Positions 1 to 6,587 of a stretch of DNA of 7,251 nt are shown here, one piece after another. This DNA is from Pseudonocardiales bacterium (GTDB taxonomy: Bacteria > Actinomycetota > Actinomycetes > Mycobacteriales > Pseudonocardiaceae), in NCBI GenBank assembly GCA_025465385.1, contig JAODNG010000554.1:1-7251 (forward strand), in the 5' to 3' direction. The notes under the pieces are model-generated. The model made no database searches, had not been told where the DNA came from, and saw only the letters and a program-made list of their open reading frames with translations. A program made the translations under genes and the position numbers. The first letter of the stretch is position 1, and every line of letters begins with the position of its first letter.

Positions 1-227
1 CAGAGATGAACCAGTCACTCGGGGAGCAGCTCCGTCCCGAGGCTGCTTATTTCGGCACCGAGGGTGGAACACGCACTGCCTACATTTTCTTCTATCTGGA
101 CGACCCGGCGCTGATTCCGGTGATTGCCGAGCCGCTATTTCAGGAGCTCCAGTCGAAAGTCGAGTTCATCCCAGTGATGAATCAGGAAGACCTGCAGCGC
201 GGCCTGGCCAACATAAGGGAAAAATGA
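1..227 (+). CDS. Small hypothetical protein, 5'-truncated by window edge
   Basis: The reading frame is open from the window edge, so the first visible ATG (position 6) is probably an internal methionine and the true start lies upstream. The visible 73-75 residues contain a PEAAYF segment, a strand-like AYIFFYLDD segment, and an amphipathic C-terminal region with the pattern VEFIPVMNQEDL. This resembles small (about 100-residue) uncharacterised actinobacterial proteins of the dimeric alpha/beta-barrel type, in which 'PEAAYF', 'P.iaEP' and 'pVMn.eDL' recur. That family assignment is from memory and unchecked. No catalytic residues can be named. Its TGA stop (225-227) overlaps the ATG at 224 of the methyltransferase remnant as ATGA, so the two were probably one translationally coupled operon. 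Function unknown. Confidence 0.7.
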   Translation, partial: EMNQSLGEQLRPEAAYFGTEGGTRTAYIFFYLDDPALIPVIAEPLFQELQSKVEFIPVMNQEDLQRGLANIREK

Positions 228-888
228 CGATGGCTGAGCAGCCGCACGAGACCGTCTGGAGGCTGTCCACCGCCGGCGTCGCGGCAAGGTGCCTCCATCT
301 CGTCGCCGACCTCGGCGTTGCCGACCGCATTGCAGATGGCCCGTACCGGTCACCTACCTGGCCGATTCCTGCGCAGTCAAGGCCGATGCGCTGGACCGCG
401 TGCTGCGCCTGCTCGCAGCGCACGGAGTCTTCCAGAAACTAGACGGCGGCTACGGGCACACGGTCTCATCGCGGCTGCTCCGCACCGACCATCCCATGTC
501 AATGCGGGCCTTCTCCCAGATGATGGGGCTGCCGTTGATCTGGGAGAGCCTGACCGAACTCGAGCACTCTGTCCGAAACGGGAGCCCTGGCCTCGAAACT
601 CTGGAACCCAAAGGGGTCTGGGCCTACCTCCAGGCACATCCCCGGGAGGCGGATATCTTCGGCCGGGCCATGACCGCGAAGGCGGGCGCCGAGATTGCCG
701 CGGTCCTCGACACCTACGACTTCTCGGGGCTAGGCACCATCGCCGACATCGGGGGCGGCCGAGGACATCTTCTGCGCGCCGTTCTCGATACCGCGCCGGA
801 CTCTCACGGCATTCTCTTCGAGCTTCCCGAGATGATCGATAACCTGGATGTCGGCCATGAGCGAATGGCTACAACGGCCGGTGACTAC
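224..888 (+). pseudogene. SAM-dependent O-methyltransferase remnant (frameshifted and 3'-truncated)
   Basis: The N-terminal part has the winged dimerisation domain of plant/actinobacterial class O-methyltransferases (AARCLHLVADLGVADRIADG, then DALDRVLRLLAAHGVF). It is followed by a Rossmann core with the SAM-binding glycine motif DIGGGRGHLL (codons 745-774) and the LPEMID segment. Two defects are visible. Around 340-343 the reading shifts by one base: the 224 frame gives IADGP and the homologous continuation VPVTYLAD is in the next frame, as if a C were lost from a C run. After TTAGDY (about 888) the sequence stops resembling the family, so the rest of the catalytic domain is missing; family members are usually about 330-350 residues and only about 222 remain. 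The start is ATG 224 (ATGA overlap with the preceding stop) or ATG 230, which is better spaced from AAGGGA at 215-220. It is unlikely to be active. The frame stays open into the downstream regulator. Confidence 0.8.
340..343 (+). other. Frameshift site in the methyltransferase remnant
   Basis: Before this point homology to O-methyltransferases is in the frame of ATG 224; after it, it is in the frame +2/-1 relative to that. Adding one C to the CCC at 340-342 would give the continuous peptide ADGPVPVTYLAD. It is either a real inactivating deletion or a base-calling error in a C run. Confidence 0.75.
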
Positions 889-889
889 G

Positions 890-911
890 CACTTCGGTCA
901 GCGCCGAAGTG
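890..911 (+). promoter_or_regulatory. Inverted repeat CACTTCGG-N6-CCGAAGTG, candidate ArsR operator
   Basis: The arms 890-897 and 904-911 are perfect reverse complements of 8 bp separated by 6 bp (TCAGCG). The dyad ends 22 bp before the regulator's ATG (934). If transcription starts at that ATG, it covers about -23 to -44 and so overlaps the -35 position. ArsR-family dimers usually bind palindromes over their own promoters, so autoregulation is the natural inference. It also sits exactly where methyltransferase homology ends, so it could instead mark a recombination junction. Confidence 0.5.
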
Positions 912-920
912 TCGTCGTTC

Positions 921-926
921 TAGGGT
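921..926 (+). promoter_or_regulatory. Candidate -10 element TAGGGT (leaderless promoter of the ArsR gene)
   Basis: TAGGGT matches the mycobacterial TANNNT -10 consensus and is followed by 7 bases and then the ATG at 934. This spacing is typical of leaderless mycobacterial transcripts, which begin at the start codon itself. The same AGGG (922-925) could instead act as a weak ribosome binding site 8 bases before the ATG, so the two readings compete. No clear -35 hexamer is visible. Confidence 0.4.
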
Positions 927-933
927 CGGTGTC

Positions 934-1719
934 ATGGCAGGCGATGGGGACGTCGACATGGCCGCGGTGGGGCAGTTGCTCGCCGACCGTGGGCGGTGTC
1001 GGATCTTGCTCGCGCTGGCTGACGGGCGGGCGCTACCGGCCAGCGTGCTGGCGTCCGAGGCCGGCGTGCGCGCCTCGACGGCGAGCGGGCACCTGCGGAA
1101 ACTTGCCGAACGCGGTTTGATCGAGGTGCTGCCGACCGGACGGTACCGCTATTACCAGCTACGCGGCCCGGAGGTCGCCCGGCTGGTCGAGATCATCGGA
1201 CGGCTCGCCCCGACCCAGCCGGTGCGCTCACTACGCGCAGGCACCCGGGCGCAGGCACTACGACTGGCCAGGCGCTGCTATGACCACATTGGCGGGCGGC
1301 TGGGAGTCGCGGTGACCGACGCGCTACGCGAGCGCGGCTTCATCGAGGGACCGGACGGCACACCGAATCTGGGCGCCGTGCGCGGGGACCGGATAGCTGG
1401 CAGGGTCAGCGATGAGGCTGACTACTCGATCACCACACAGGGGCATCGCGACCTCTCGGCGATGGGCTTGGTGCTGCCGCCAGCGCTGGGAGCGGTGCGC
1501 TGTTGCATCGACTGGACCGAGCAGCGCCACCACATTGCCGGCGCGCTCGGGACGGCGGTTCTTAACGGCTTCGAGTCCGCGGGTTGGGTCACACCCGCCC
1601 CGACCCACCGTGCGCTGCGAGTCAGCGAGCGCGGGGTTAGGGGCCTACGCGACCACTTCGACATCGCCTGGCCGCCCACGGCTACCACCCGTACAAGCGC
1701 TGGAGATTCCACCGGCTGA
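934..1719 (+). CDS. ArsR-family winged-helix transcriptional regulator with duplicated C-terminal module
   Basis: This is a 261-residue DNA-binding repressor-type protein. Residues about 11-78 form an ArsR winged helix-turn-helix: GRCRILLALADG, then the recognition region ASTASGHLRKLAERGLIE and the wing GRYRYYQL. The C-terminal half is not the short tail of classical metal sensors. It holds two related modules, the first around C115-Y-D-H-I-G-G-R-L-G-V-A-V127 and the second around C191-I-D-W...H200-I-A-G-A-L-G-T-A-V209. Each is followed by a G-F-I or G-W-V turn and a second wing-like strand (YSITTQG; LRVSERG). ATG 934 is chosen because it begins just before the ArsR domain and has a TANNNT -10 and AGGG upstream. 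The frame is also open upstream into the methyltransferase remnant, so a longer fusion product is formally possible. It lies 62 bp before a mycothiol-dependent enzyme on the same strand, which it may control. The ligand is unknown; the paired Cys and His residues are candidates for sensing. Confidence 0.85.
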   Translation: MAGDGDVDMAAVGQLLADRGRCRILLALADGRALPASVLASEAGVRASTASGHLRKLAERGLIEVLPTGRYRYYQLRGPEVARLVEIIGRLAPTQPVRSLRAGTRAQALRLARRCYDHIGGRLGVAVTDALRERGFIEGPDGTPNLGAVRGDRIAGRVSDEADYSITTQGHRDLSAMGLVLPPALGAVRCCIDWTEQRHHIAGALGTAVLNGFESAGWVTPAPTHRALRVSERGVRGLRDHFDIAWPPTATTRTSAGDSTG

Positions 1720-1781
1720 ACCCCCGAACAAGGCACGAGTTGAAATTTCGGCATGCAAGCAACAAGACGCTGGGAGCAGTC

Positions 1782-2537
1782 ATGTCAGCGAAAAGACCGG
1801 TAGAAGCGGAGCAGATCCTCACGGCGCTGGAGCAGCTCGGCCCAACGCCCATGACGTCATGCCCAGGATGGTCGGCCCATCACGTGGCCGCGCACATCAC
1901 CGGAAACTATCAAGAGGTCCGCCGTCACGTCGAAGGCTTCGCGGCTGGGCAGCCGGTCGATCGCACCCGTGACTGGGACGAACGTGAGGCGCCGCTACGG
2001 GAGCTCGACCATGGCGAGTTGCTGGCACTGTTGGAGCGGGAGGAGGCGGCGATGCGCGAATCAGTAGCCGAAGCCCTCGACGAACACGGCGATTCCACCC
2101 TGAGGTGGGCGGGGCGAACCGTCCGGCTCGCTGGCTTCTTGACCCACATGCGCAGCGAGGACGCTGTGCACCGGTGGGACCTCGTCGGCGATGACCACGA
2201 AAGCGCCACACTGCTGGGGCAACAGGAATTGCTCGAACACGCGGTGCACTTTGTCGGGGAACCCTTGTGCCGGCGTGGACTCGCACAGGGTGCCGGTGCG
2301 GTGGTGCTCTCGGCCCGGATCCGATCCGGCGATCATGATGACCTGTTGGTTGAGATGGGCCACGGCAACGCGACGCTCGCGGTGTTACCCCAAGATGGTC
2401 AGGAAGTCCTTTCCGCTGACCCGGCGGCGCGTCTACTGCTTGTGTGGGGGCGCAAGGCAACCCCGTTCTTCCGGCTTCGCTCGCACGGCAACACCGCCCA
2501 CGTCGCCGCTGTACAGCGCCTATTCTCCGGCTACTAA
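1782..2537 (+). CDS. Mycothiol-dependent maleylpyruvate isomerase family enzyme (DinB-like fold)
   Basis: The 251-residue protein has the hallmarks of the MDMPI/DinB-like superfamily. An N-terminal helical bundle carries CPGWSAHHVAAHITG (C27-G41), and a second helix carries RSEDAVHRWDL. The expected metal triad is present as H38, E126 and H130; the four-residue Glu-to-His spacing matches the known His/Glu/His site of the actinobacterial maleylpyruvate isomerase. A C-terminal alpha/beta domain follows (ARIRSGDHDDLLVEMG...AARLLLVWGRK). Family members use mycothiol for isomerisation, S-transfer or detoxification, but the substrate cannot be read from sequence. ATG 1782 is preferred because GGGAG (1772-1776) lies 5 bases upstream. 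The frame also has a TTG at 1740, but its first 14 codons look like leader sequence. A TTGAAA at 1740-1745 could be a -35, but no good -10 follows, so co-transcription with the ArsR gene is likely. Confidence 0.85.
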   Translation: MSAKRPVEAEQILTALEQLGPTPMTSCPGWSAHHVAAHITGNYQEVRRHVEGFAAGQPVDRTRDWDEREAPLRELDHGELLALLEREEAAMRESVAEALDEHGDSTLRWAGRTVRLAGFLTHMRSEDAVHRWDLVGDDHESATLLGQQELLEHAVHFVGEPLCRRGLAQGAGAVVLSARIRSGDHDDLLVEMGHGNATLAVLPQDGQEVLSADPAARLLLVWGRKATPFFRLRSHGNTAHVAAVQRLFSGY

Positions 2538-2673
2538 CCGCAAACGTCGCGAGCGGTCCCCCGTCGACGACACTCAGCCGCGTCCGTGGCTCAGGATTCG
2601 CACTTTCTCGACCGTAACCCGAGCAAAGCCCGCCCGCGCGCTGTCCGGATCGACCCGCGACCACGCGTACCCC

Positions 2674-3573
2674 TCAACCCATAGCCGCGCGCCGTTCGCT
2701 GGGCCGCTCACTGCGGTGCTCTCCGCGTTGATCATCATGTAGCAGCGGGGACCGGACCAACATCAGACTGCCTACTATGAGCAGGCCAGCGCCAAGGAAG
2801 GTGCCCACCAACCAAAGCCCGCCGCGGGCGTGTTCGCCGAAGACGGTCAGCCCCCACACCACCGCGACGACCGGGTCGGCCAGTGTCAGCCCGGGCTGCG
2901 AGGCCACCAGATCCCCAGCTTGCAGCGCATTCTGCAGCAGAAAGAACGACAGCGGGCCCAGTATCACCAGCGCCCAGGTCTGCCACGCGGTGAGCACCCC
3001 GACCAGGCCGTTGCGGTACGCCGCACCCACGCCCGCGACGAGCACCGCGGTGAGCCCGAAGACGATGCCGGTGGCGATCCCAAGCCATCCGGCGCGGCGC
3101 GTCCCGTGACTGTAGTAACCAACGGCGACAAGCGCGCCGGCCAAGCCCAGGGTCACCGCTAGGCCTATTAGCCAGGCAGTCAACCCGGCGGTGGCCGCCC
3201 CGCCGCTGGAGGAACCGAGGCAGACCAGGAAGGCGGCGAGGCCGACGGCGAGCAGGCCCACCGCGGTCCACTCCCAGGCGCGCAGTCGGGTGTGGAATAC
3301 CGCAGCGGCCAGCAGCAACGTGCACGGCAACTCGGCGATGAGCAGCGGCTGCACCACCATGATGTCGCCCAGTGTCAATGCGGTGGCTTGCACGAGGAAC
3401 CCCACCAGCATCGCTGCGATACCAGCCAGCCACACCGGCCGGGTCACCAAATCCAGCAGCAGTCGCAGGGAGAACGCGCGCTCGTCGGGCTCATCAGCAC
3501 CCGCGCGGCGCTGCAGCACCGATGCGCAGGAGTTGAGCACCGCAGCGACTAGGGCCAGAACCATGGCGAGCAC
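2674..3573 (-). CDS. DMT-superfamily (NIPA-like) integral membrane transporter
   Basis: This is a 299-residue polytopic inner-membrane protein with about nine hydrophobic segments (approximate residues 1-20, 47-66, 70-93, 100-120, 131-153, 161-183, 195-214, 227-246, 251-273) and a charged C-terminal tail. The first helix ends in NSCASVLQRRA, and the segment DIMVVQPLLIAELPCTLLLAAAV is typical of DMT transporters. The helix count and the first-helix motif recall NIPA-type Mg2+ transporters (PF05653), but this is a resemblance, not proof; generic EamA-type metabolite export is the alternative. The start is GTG 3573, or ATG 3564 three codons later; neither has a strong ribosome binding site. It begins 60 bp after the Nramp stop on the same strand and is probably the last gene of a cation-transport operon. 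It converges on the isomerase-family gene across a 136-bp gap. Confidence 0.75.
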   Translation of the reverse strand: MLAMVLALVAAVLNSCASVLQRRAGADEPDERAFSLRLLLDLVTRPVWLAGIAAMLVGFLVQATALTLGDIMVVQPLLIAELPCTLLLAAAVFHTRLRAWEWTAVGLLAVGLAAFLVCLGSSSGGAATAGLTAWLIGLAVTLGLAGALVAVGYYSHGTRRAGWLGIATGIVFGLTAVLVAGVGAAYRNGLVGVLTAWQTWALVILGPLSFFLLQNALQAGDLVASQPGLTLADPVVAVVWGLTVFGEHARGGLWLVGTFLGAGLLIVGSLMLVRSPLLHDDQRGEHRSERPSERRAAMG

Positions 3574-3633
3574 TCTGTTAGCTACCCGTTGCGACTCGGC
3601 GGCAAGCCCAGCCCGTGCTGGAGGCAGGCCGGT

Positions 3634-5000
3634 TTAGCCCCCTCCGAGGAAGCCAAGCAGGGTTTGGCCGACCAGTAGCAGGGACATGCCGGCGAGTGCG
3701 GTGATAGCGATGGTGGCGCCGGCGCGGAAGAGCGGTCCGTTGGCTGCTGGGCCCAGGACACTGCGCCGGTTGGCCAGGATGAGGATGTAGGTGAGCAGGA
3801 TCGGGGCCACGATGCCTTGGAGGATCTGGGTGCCGATCAGGAGCTTGATCAGGTTGACCGGGGTGAGTGCGCAGGCCGCACCGAGGATGACTTGGACAGT
3901 GAACAGGCCCAGGAACAGGGGGCCTCCCGGAAGCGGCGGGACACGGAGCGCTCGACGCCGATGGCTTCGCTGATCGCATAGGCGCTGGATAGGGGGACCA
4001 CGGCACCGGCCAGCGCGCTGGCGCCGAGCAGCCCGATAGCGAACAGCAGCTCGGCACCGGTGCCGGCGACTGGGCGCAGGGCTTGGGCAGCTTGTTCGGC
4101 TGAGTCCAGGGGTCCCTGGCCGCCGATGGTGGCCGCGGTGGCGATGATGATTGTGATGGAGATGAGGCAGGCGAACACCGCACCGGTGATCGCGTCTATC
4201 CGGGTGCTTCGGTAGTTGTCGGGAGTAGCGCCGCGGTCGACGACACCGGCGGCGGCGTAGAGCTGCATGTAGGGGCTGACCGTGGTGCCGATCAGCGCGA
4301 CGCCCAGCAGTACGAACTCGCGGCTGGCGATGAAGTGCGGCCACACCAGGTTGGCGCCGACCTCGCTCCAGTGAGGGTGGCTGAGCAGCGCGGCGACCGG
4401 GTAGGCCAGGAAGGCCAGGGAGAACACCAGGAAGATCCGCTCGGCGTAGCGGTAGGAGCCGAAGAGCACCAACGCCCAGATCAGCCCCGCGAAGATCGGG
4501 ATGGCGAGGTAGCGCGAAACCCCGACCAGCTCGAAGGCGGCGCCGATGCCGGCGAACTCACTGACTACCAGCCCGGTGTTGGCCAGCAGGACGCACACCA
4601 GCGCCAGGGCGGTCAGCCGCAGGCTGAACTGTTCGCGGATCAGCGCCGCGAGGCCCTTGCCGGTGTAGGTGCCCAACCGGATGGCCATCTCTTGCACCAG
4701 TACCAGGGCGACGGTGACAAGCACCATGAAGAACAATGTGCGGTAGACGAATTGGGCGCCGGCCGAGGAGTAGGTGGCGATGCCCGCGGCATCGTTTCCG
4801 GCGTTGGCCGCGATCAGCCCGGGGCCGGCGATAGCCAGGTAGGCGAACATCGGGCTACGGCGCAACCGCTGCCACCACCGCCGGCCCGGCCGGTGCGGTG
4901 AGCCATCAGCGAGCACCGGGGCGGCCCGGGATCCGGTCGCGTCGGTGCGGGTGTCGCCCGGACCGAGTGGTCCGGAGTGGGTGGGCTGGGGACGGCTCAT
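3634..5000 (-). CDS. Nramp-family divalent cation permease, apparent frameshift
   Basis: This multi-pass permease of the LeuT fold would be 455 residues once one base is restored. TM1 (about 58-80) reads GPGLIAANAGNDAAGIATY and aligns with the canonical GPG...DPGN: the metal-binding Asp is kept (D70), but Asn is replaced by Gly. TM6 reads GTTVSPYMQLY (about 238-248), where classical Mn/Fe transporters have MPH: Met is Ser242 and His is Tyr244. Loss of the soft Met ligand argues against high Mn/Fe selectivity and for harder ions such as Mg2+ (inference). A charged N-terminal tail of about 50 residues precedes TM1. ATG 5000 overlaps the stop of the MgtE-domain gene as ATGA, so translation is coupled. 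After residue 361 the frame shifts: RRFREAP is in one frame and LFLGLFTVQVILG in the next. Read literally, the protein would end at 3849 with a scrambled tail, missing the last three or so helices. Confidence 0.85.
3918..3922 (-). other. Frameshift in a G5 (C5 on coding strand) tract within the Nramp gene
   Basis: On the coding strand the gene reads GAG GCC CCC TGT; a sixth C would give GAG GCC CCC CTG TTC and restore the Nramp helix LFLGLFTVQVILG through to the stop at 3634. Homology is continuous on both sides, so the event is very recent, a programmed or phase-variable slip, or a sequencing error. The last is the simplest explanation. Confidence 0.8.
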
Positions 5001-6361
5001 CGCAGCAACCTGGGGAAGTGCAGTCGACCGGTTTCGGGGGTCAGCGCGTCGAGGACGTCATCAGCCAAGATGCGCCCCAGCGGGTGGCCGTCCTGGTCAA
5101 CTACCAGCAGCGAGGAACGGCGGGATTCCACCAGCGCCGCGGCCACCTCACTCACATCGGCCTGTGGTTCCACCACCACTGGGCTGGCCAGCGTGTCCAG
5201 CGCCCCGAGGCGCCGCTCGGTGGGGGCGATGAGCAAATCGAACAGCGGAACATCAGCGAGCACCCGACCCTGGTCGTCGCACAGCGCCACCGCGTCGATT
5301 TCGTTGCGGTGCTCGGCCTGCTGGCCCAGTCGGGCCCGGATCTCACCGACCGTGTAATGCTCGCTGGCCGTGACCAGCACCGTGGTCATGAACCCGCCAG
5401 CTCGATCCTCCGGGTAGTCCAGCAGCCCAGCGAGCCGTTGACGGATCGGCGGTGGCATCCGCTCCAGCAGCTCCTGGCGCTCCTGGCCCCTCAAATCCCG
5501 TAGCGCATCGACGGCTTCGTCGGGTTCCATCGCCGCCACCAACTCAGCCGCCCGCTGTGGACTCGACTCCCGCAGCAACCCCTCCAGCTCGTCGGGGTCC
5601 ATCTCCTCCAACGCATCTGCCGCCGTCTCCGGCTCCAGGCTGGCCAGCAACTCCTGGCGACCCGGCCGGCCCAAATCCTCCAACAGATCCGCCAACTCGC
5701 CCGGACGCAGCCGGTGCAACGCCTCCTGCCGGGCCCGCAACCGCACCGTCGATGGTCCCTGGGTGGACTGCTCACCAAAGGGCGCCACCGCCTCCCAGTC
5801 GATCACCTTGTCCGGCGTCGGGCGAGCGCGCAGCCGTTTGGGACCCAACCTCCGCAGCAGCGACTGCACACTGACATCCACCCCCACCAAACGAATCTGG
5901 CCGGCGACCGGGGCCAAATACAAATCCGCCGCCCGGATCACCTGCACCCCCTCCACGTCCACCAACTGGTGATCCAGCACGTCCCGCGCCAACAGCACCT
6001 CACCCGGGCGCCGCACGTAATCGCGCAGGTCCAGCCGAGCCGTCCGTAGCGTGACCTTGCCGTGCTCGACCGCCGCGATAGCCGAGGCGTCGAGGAATGC
6101 ACGGCGCCGGCCCACCCTCACCACCAACCCGGTCACCGGGGGATAGCGCTCATCGCCGTAAAGGCGAGCCACCACATCCACCACCCGGCCGACCTCCTGA
6201 CCGGCCTGGTTGAGCACCCGCTCACCCAGCAACCCAGCCAAGGACACGATCGATTCGCGTACCGTCCGCGTCGCCGTCGCGCGCTGCGAGCGGATCGCGC
6301 GGTGCAACGCGTCCGCGGTGGGTAGCGGCAGGCGCGGCAGCGGCCAGCGAGCACTGGGCAT
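4997..6361 (-). CDS. Soluble PRC-barrel / MgtE N-terminal / CBS-pair protein (Mg2+ sensor-like)
   Basis: This 454-residue protein has no hydrophobic helices and is predicted to be cytoplasmic. The domains in order are: a PRC-barrel-like region at about 44-105 (GERVLNQAGQEVGRVVDVV...VTGLVV), a second similar region at about 118-165, an MgtE N-terminal superhelix at about 212-315 (repeated acidic helices such as LEPETAADALEEMDPDEL), the typical linker YPEDRAGGFMTT at 316-327, and a CBS pair at about 325-445. In true MgtE channels these domains sense cytosolic Mg2+ and close the pore, and a membrane domain follows. Here that domain is absent, and the next gene, overlapping by ATGA, is an Nramp permease. 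A regulatory subunit acting in trans is the natural inference. ATG 6361 is chosen because GAGG lies 5 bases upstream. A GTG 36 bases earlier (6397) is possible and would add 12 residues. Confidence 0.85.
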   Translation of the reverse strand: MPSARWPLPRLPLPTADALHRAIRSQRATATRTVRESIVSLAGLLGERVLNQAGQEVGRVVDVVARLYGDERYPPVTGLVVRVGRRRAFLDASAIAAVEHGKVTLRTARLDLRDYVRRPGEVLLARDVLDHQLVDVEGVQVIRAADLYLAPVAGQIRLVGVDVSVQSLLRRLGPKRLRARPTPDKVIDWEAVAPFGEQSTQGPSTVRLRARQEALHRLRPGELADLLEDLGRPGRQELLASLEPETAADALEEMDPDELEGLLRESSPQRAAELVAAMEPDEAVDALRDLRGQERQELLERMPPPIRQRLAGLLDYPEDRAGGFMTTVLVTASEHYTVGEIRARLGQQAEHRNEIDAVALCDDQGRVLADVPLFDLLIAPTERRLGALDTLASPVVVEPQADVSEVAAALVESRRSSLLVVDQDGHPLGRILADDVLDALTPETGRLHFPRLLR

Positions 6362-6443
6362 GATGACCTCGCACGGGAAGATCGCCCAGCTGGCCACTAC
6401 GACGCGGTGGCCTCCGGGCGGGAGACGGGAACCGGCAACACCC

Positions 6444-6491
6444 GCGGCGCGGCGGAAATGCCACAGATCATCACCGTGGCGGCCGCGCCGC
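6444..6491 (-). promoter_or_regulatory. Structured mRNA leader element: 10-bp GC stem capped by an inner hairpin
   Basis: Bases 6444-6453 (GCGGCGCGGC on +) are perfectly complementary to 6482-6491. Inside lies a second stem, 6460-6466 with 6474-6480, of 7 pairs including one G-U in the operon mRNA, with a 7-base loop. On the mRNA strand the inner stem is flanked by a one-base bulge and an ATTTCC internal loop. It lies about 80 nt before ATG 6361. No U-tract follows, so it is not a simple intrinsic terminator. Being upstream of metal transport genes, it could be a cis-regulatory RNA, but chance GC pairing cannot be ruled out. Confidence 0.4.
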
Positions 6492-6587
6492 TATGACTAG
6501 GAGGCTCACCGCGCACGGTGCCCCACCCCCTCCTGCCTGCGGCCCCAGCCCATGGCGCCTCGACGACGCCCAGCCTGACGTCCACCA

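Noticed and set aside
1740..1781. TTG 1740 as the start of the mycothiol-dependent enzyme
   Set aside because: The ATG at 1782 has GGGAG 5 bases upstream and begins just ahead of the conserved family N-terminus.
2576..2591. Hairpin AGCC-GC...GTGGCT in the convergent gap as a shared terminator
   Set aside because: The stem is only six pairs with one wobble, and no T-tract follows on either strand. A Rho-dependent end is equally likely.
1897..2664. 255-codon - strand ORF opposite the isomerase-family gene
   Set aside because: It is Arg/Pro-rich without domains, and the + strand frame has the full MDMPI metal triad.
2777..3637. Long + strand ORFs opposite the DMT transporter and the Nramp gene
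   Set aside because: They are antisense shadows in GC-rich DNA, with low-complexity Arg/Pro/Ser/Ala composition and no recognisable domain; the - strand frames show clear membrane proteins.
5452..5874. Pro/Ala-rich + strand ORF of 140 codons
   Set aside because: It lies opposite the MgtE_N helices, and its composition reflects the complement of Glu/Leu/Arg-rich codons.
6497..6510. M-box (Mg2+ riboswitch) look-alike on the - strand, GGTGAGCCTCCTAG
   Set aside because: It is close to the M-box 5' block GGUGAGGCUCC, but the other conserved blocks (such as GACGCC..UGGGUCAACAG) do not follow in order. A covariance-model search against RF00380 would settle it.
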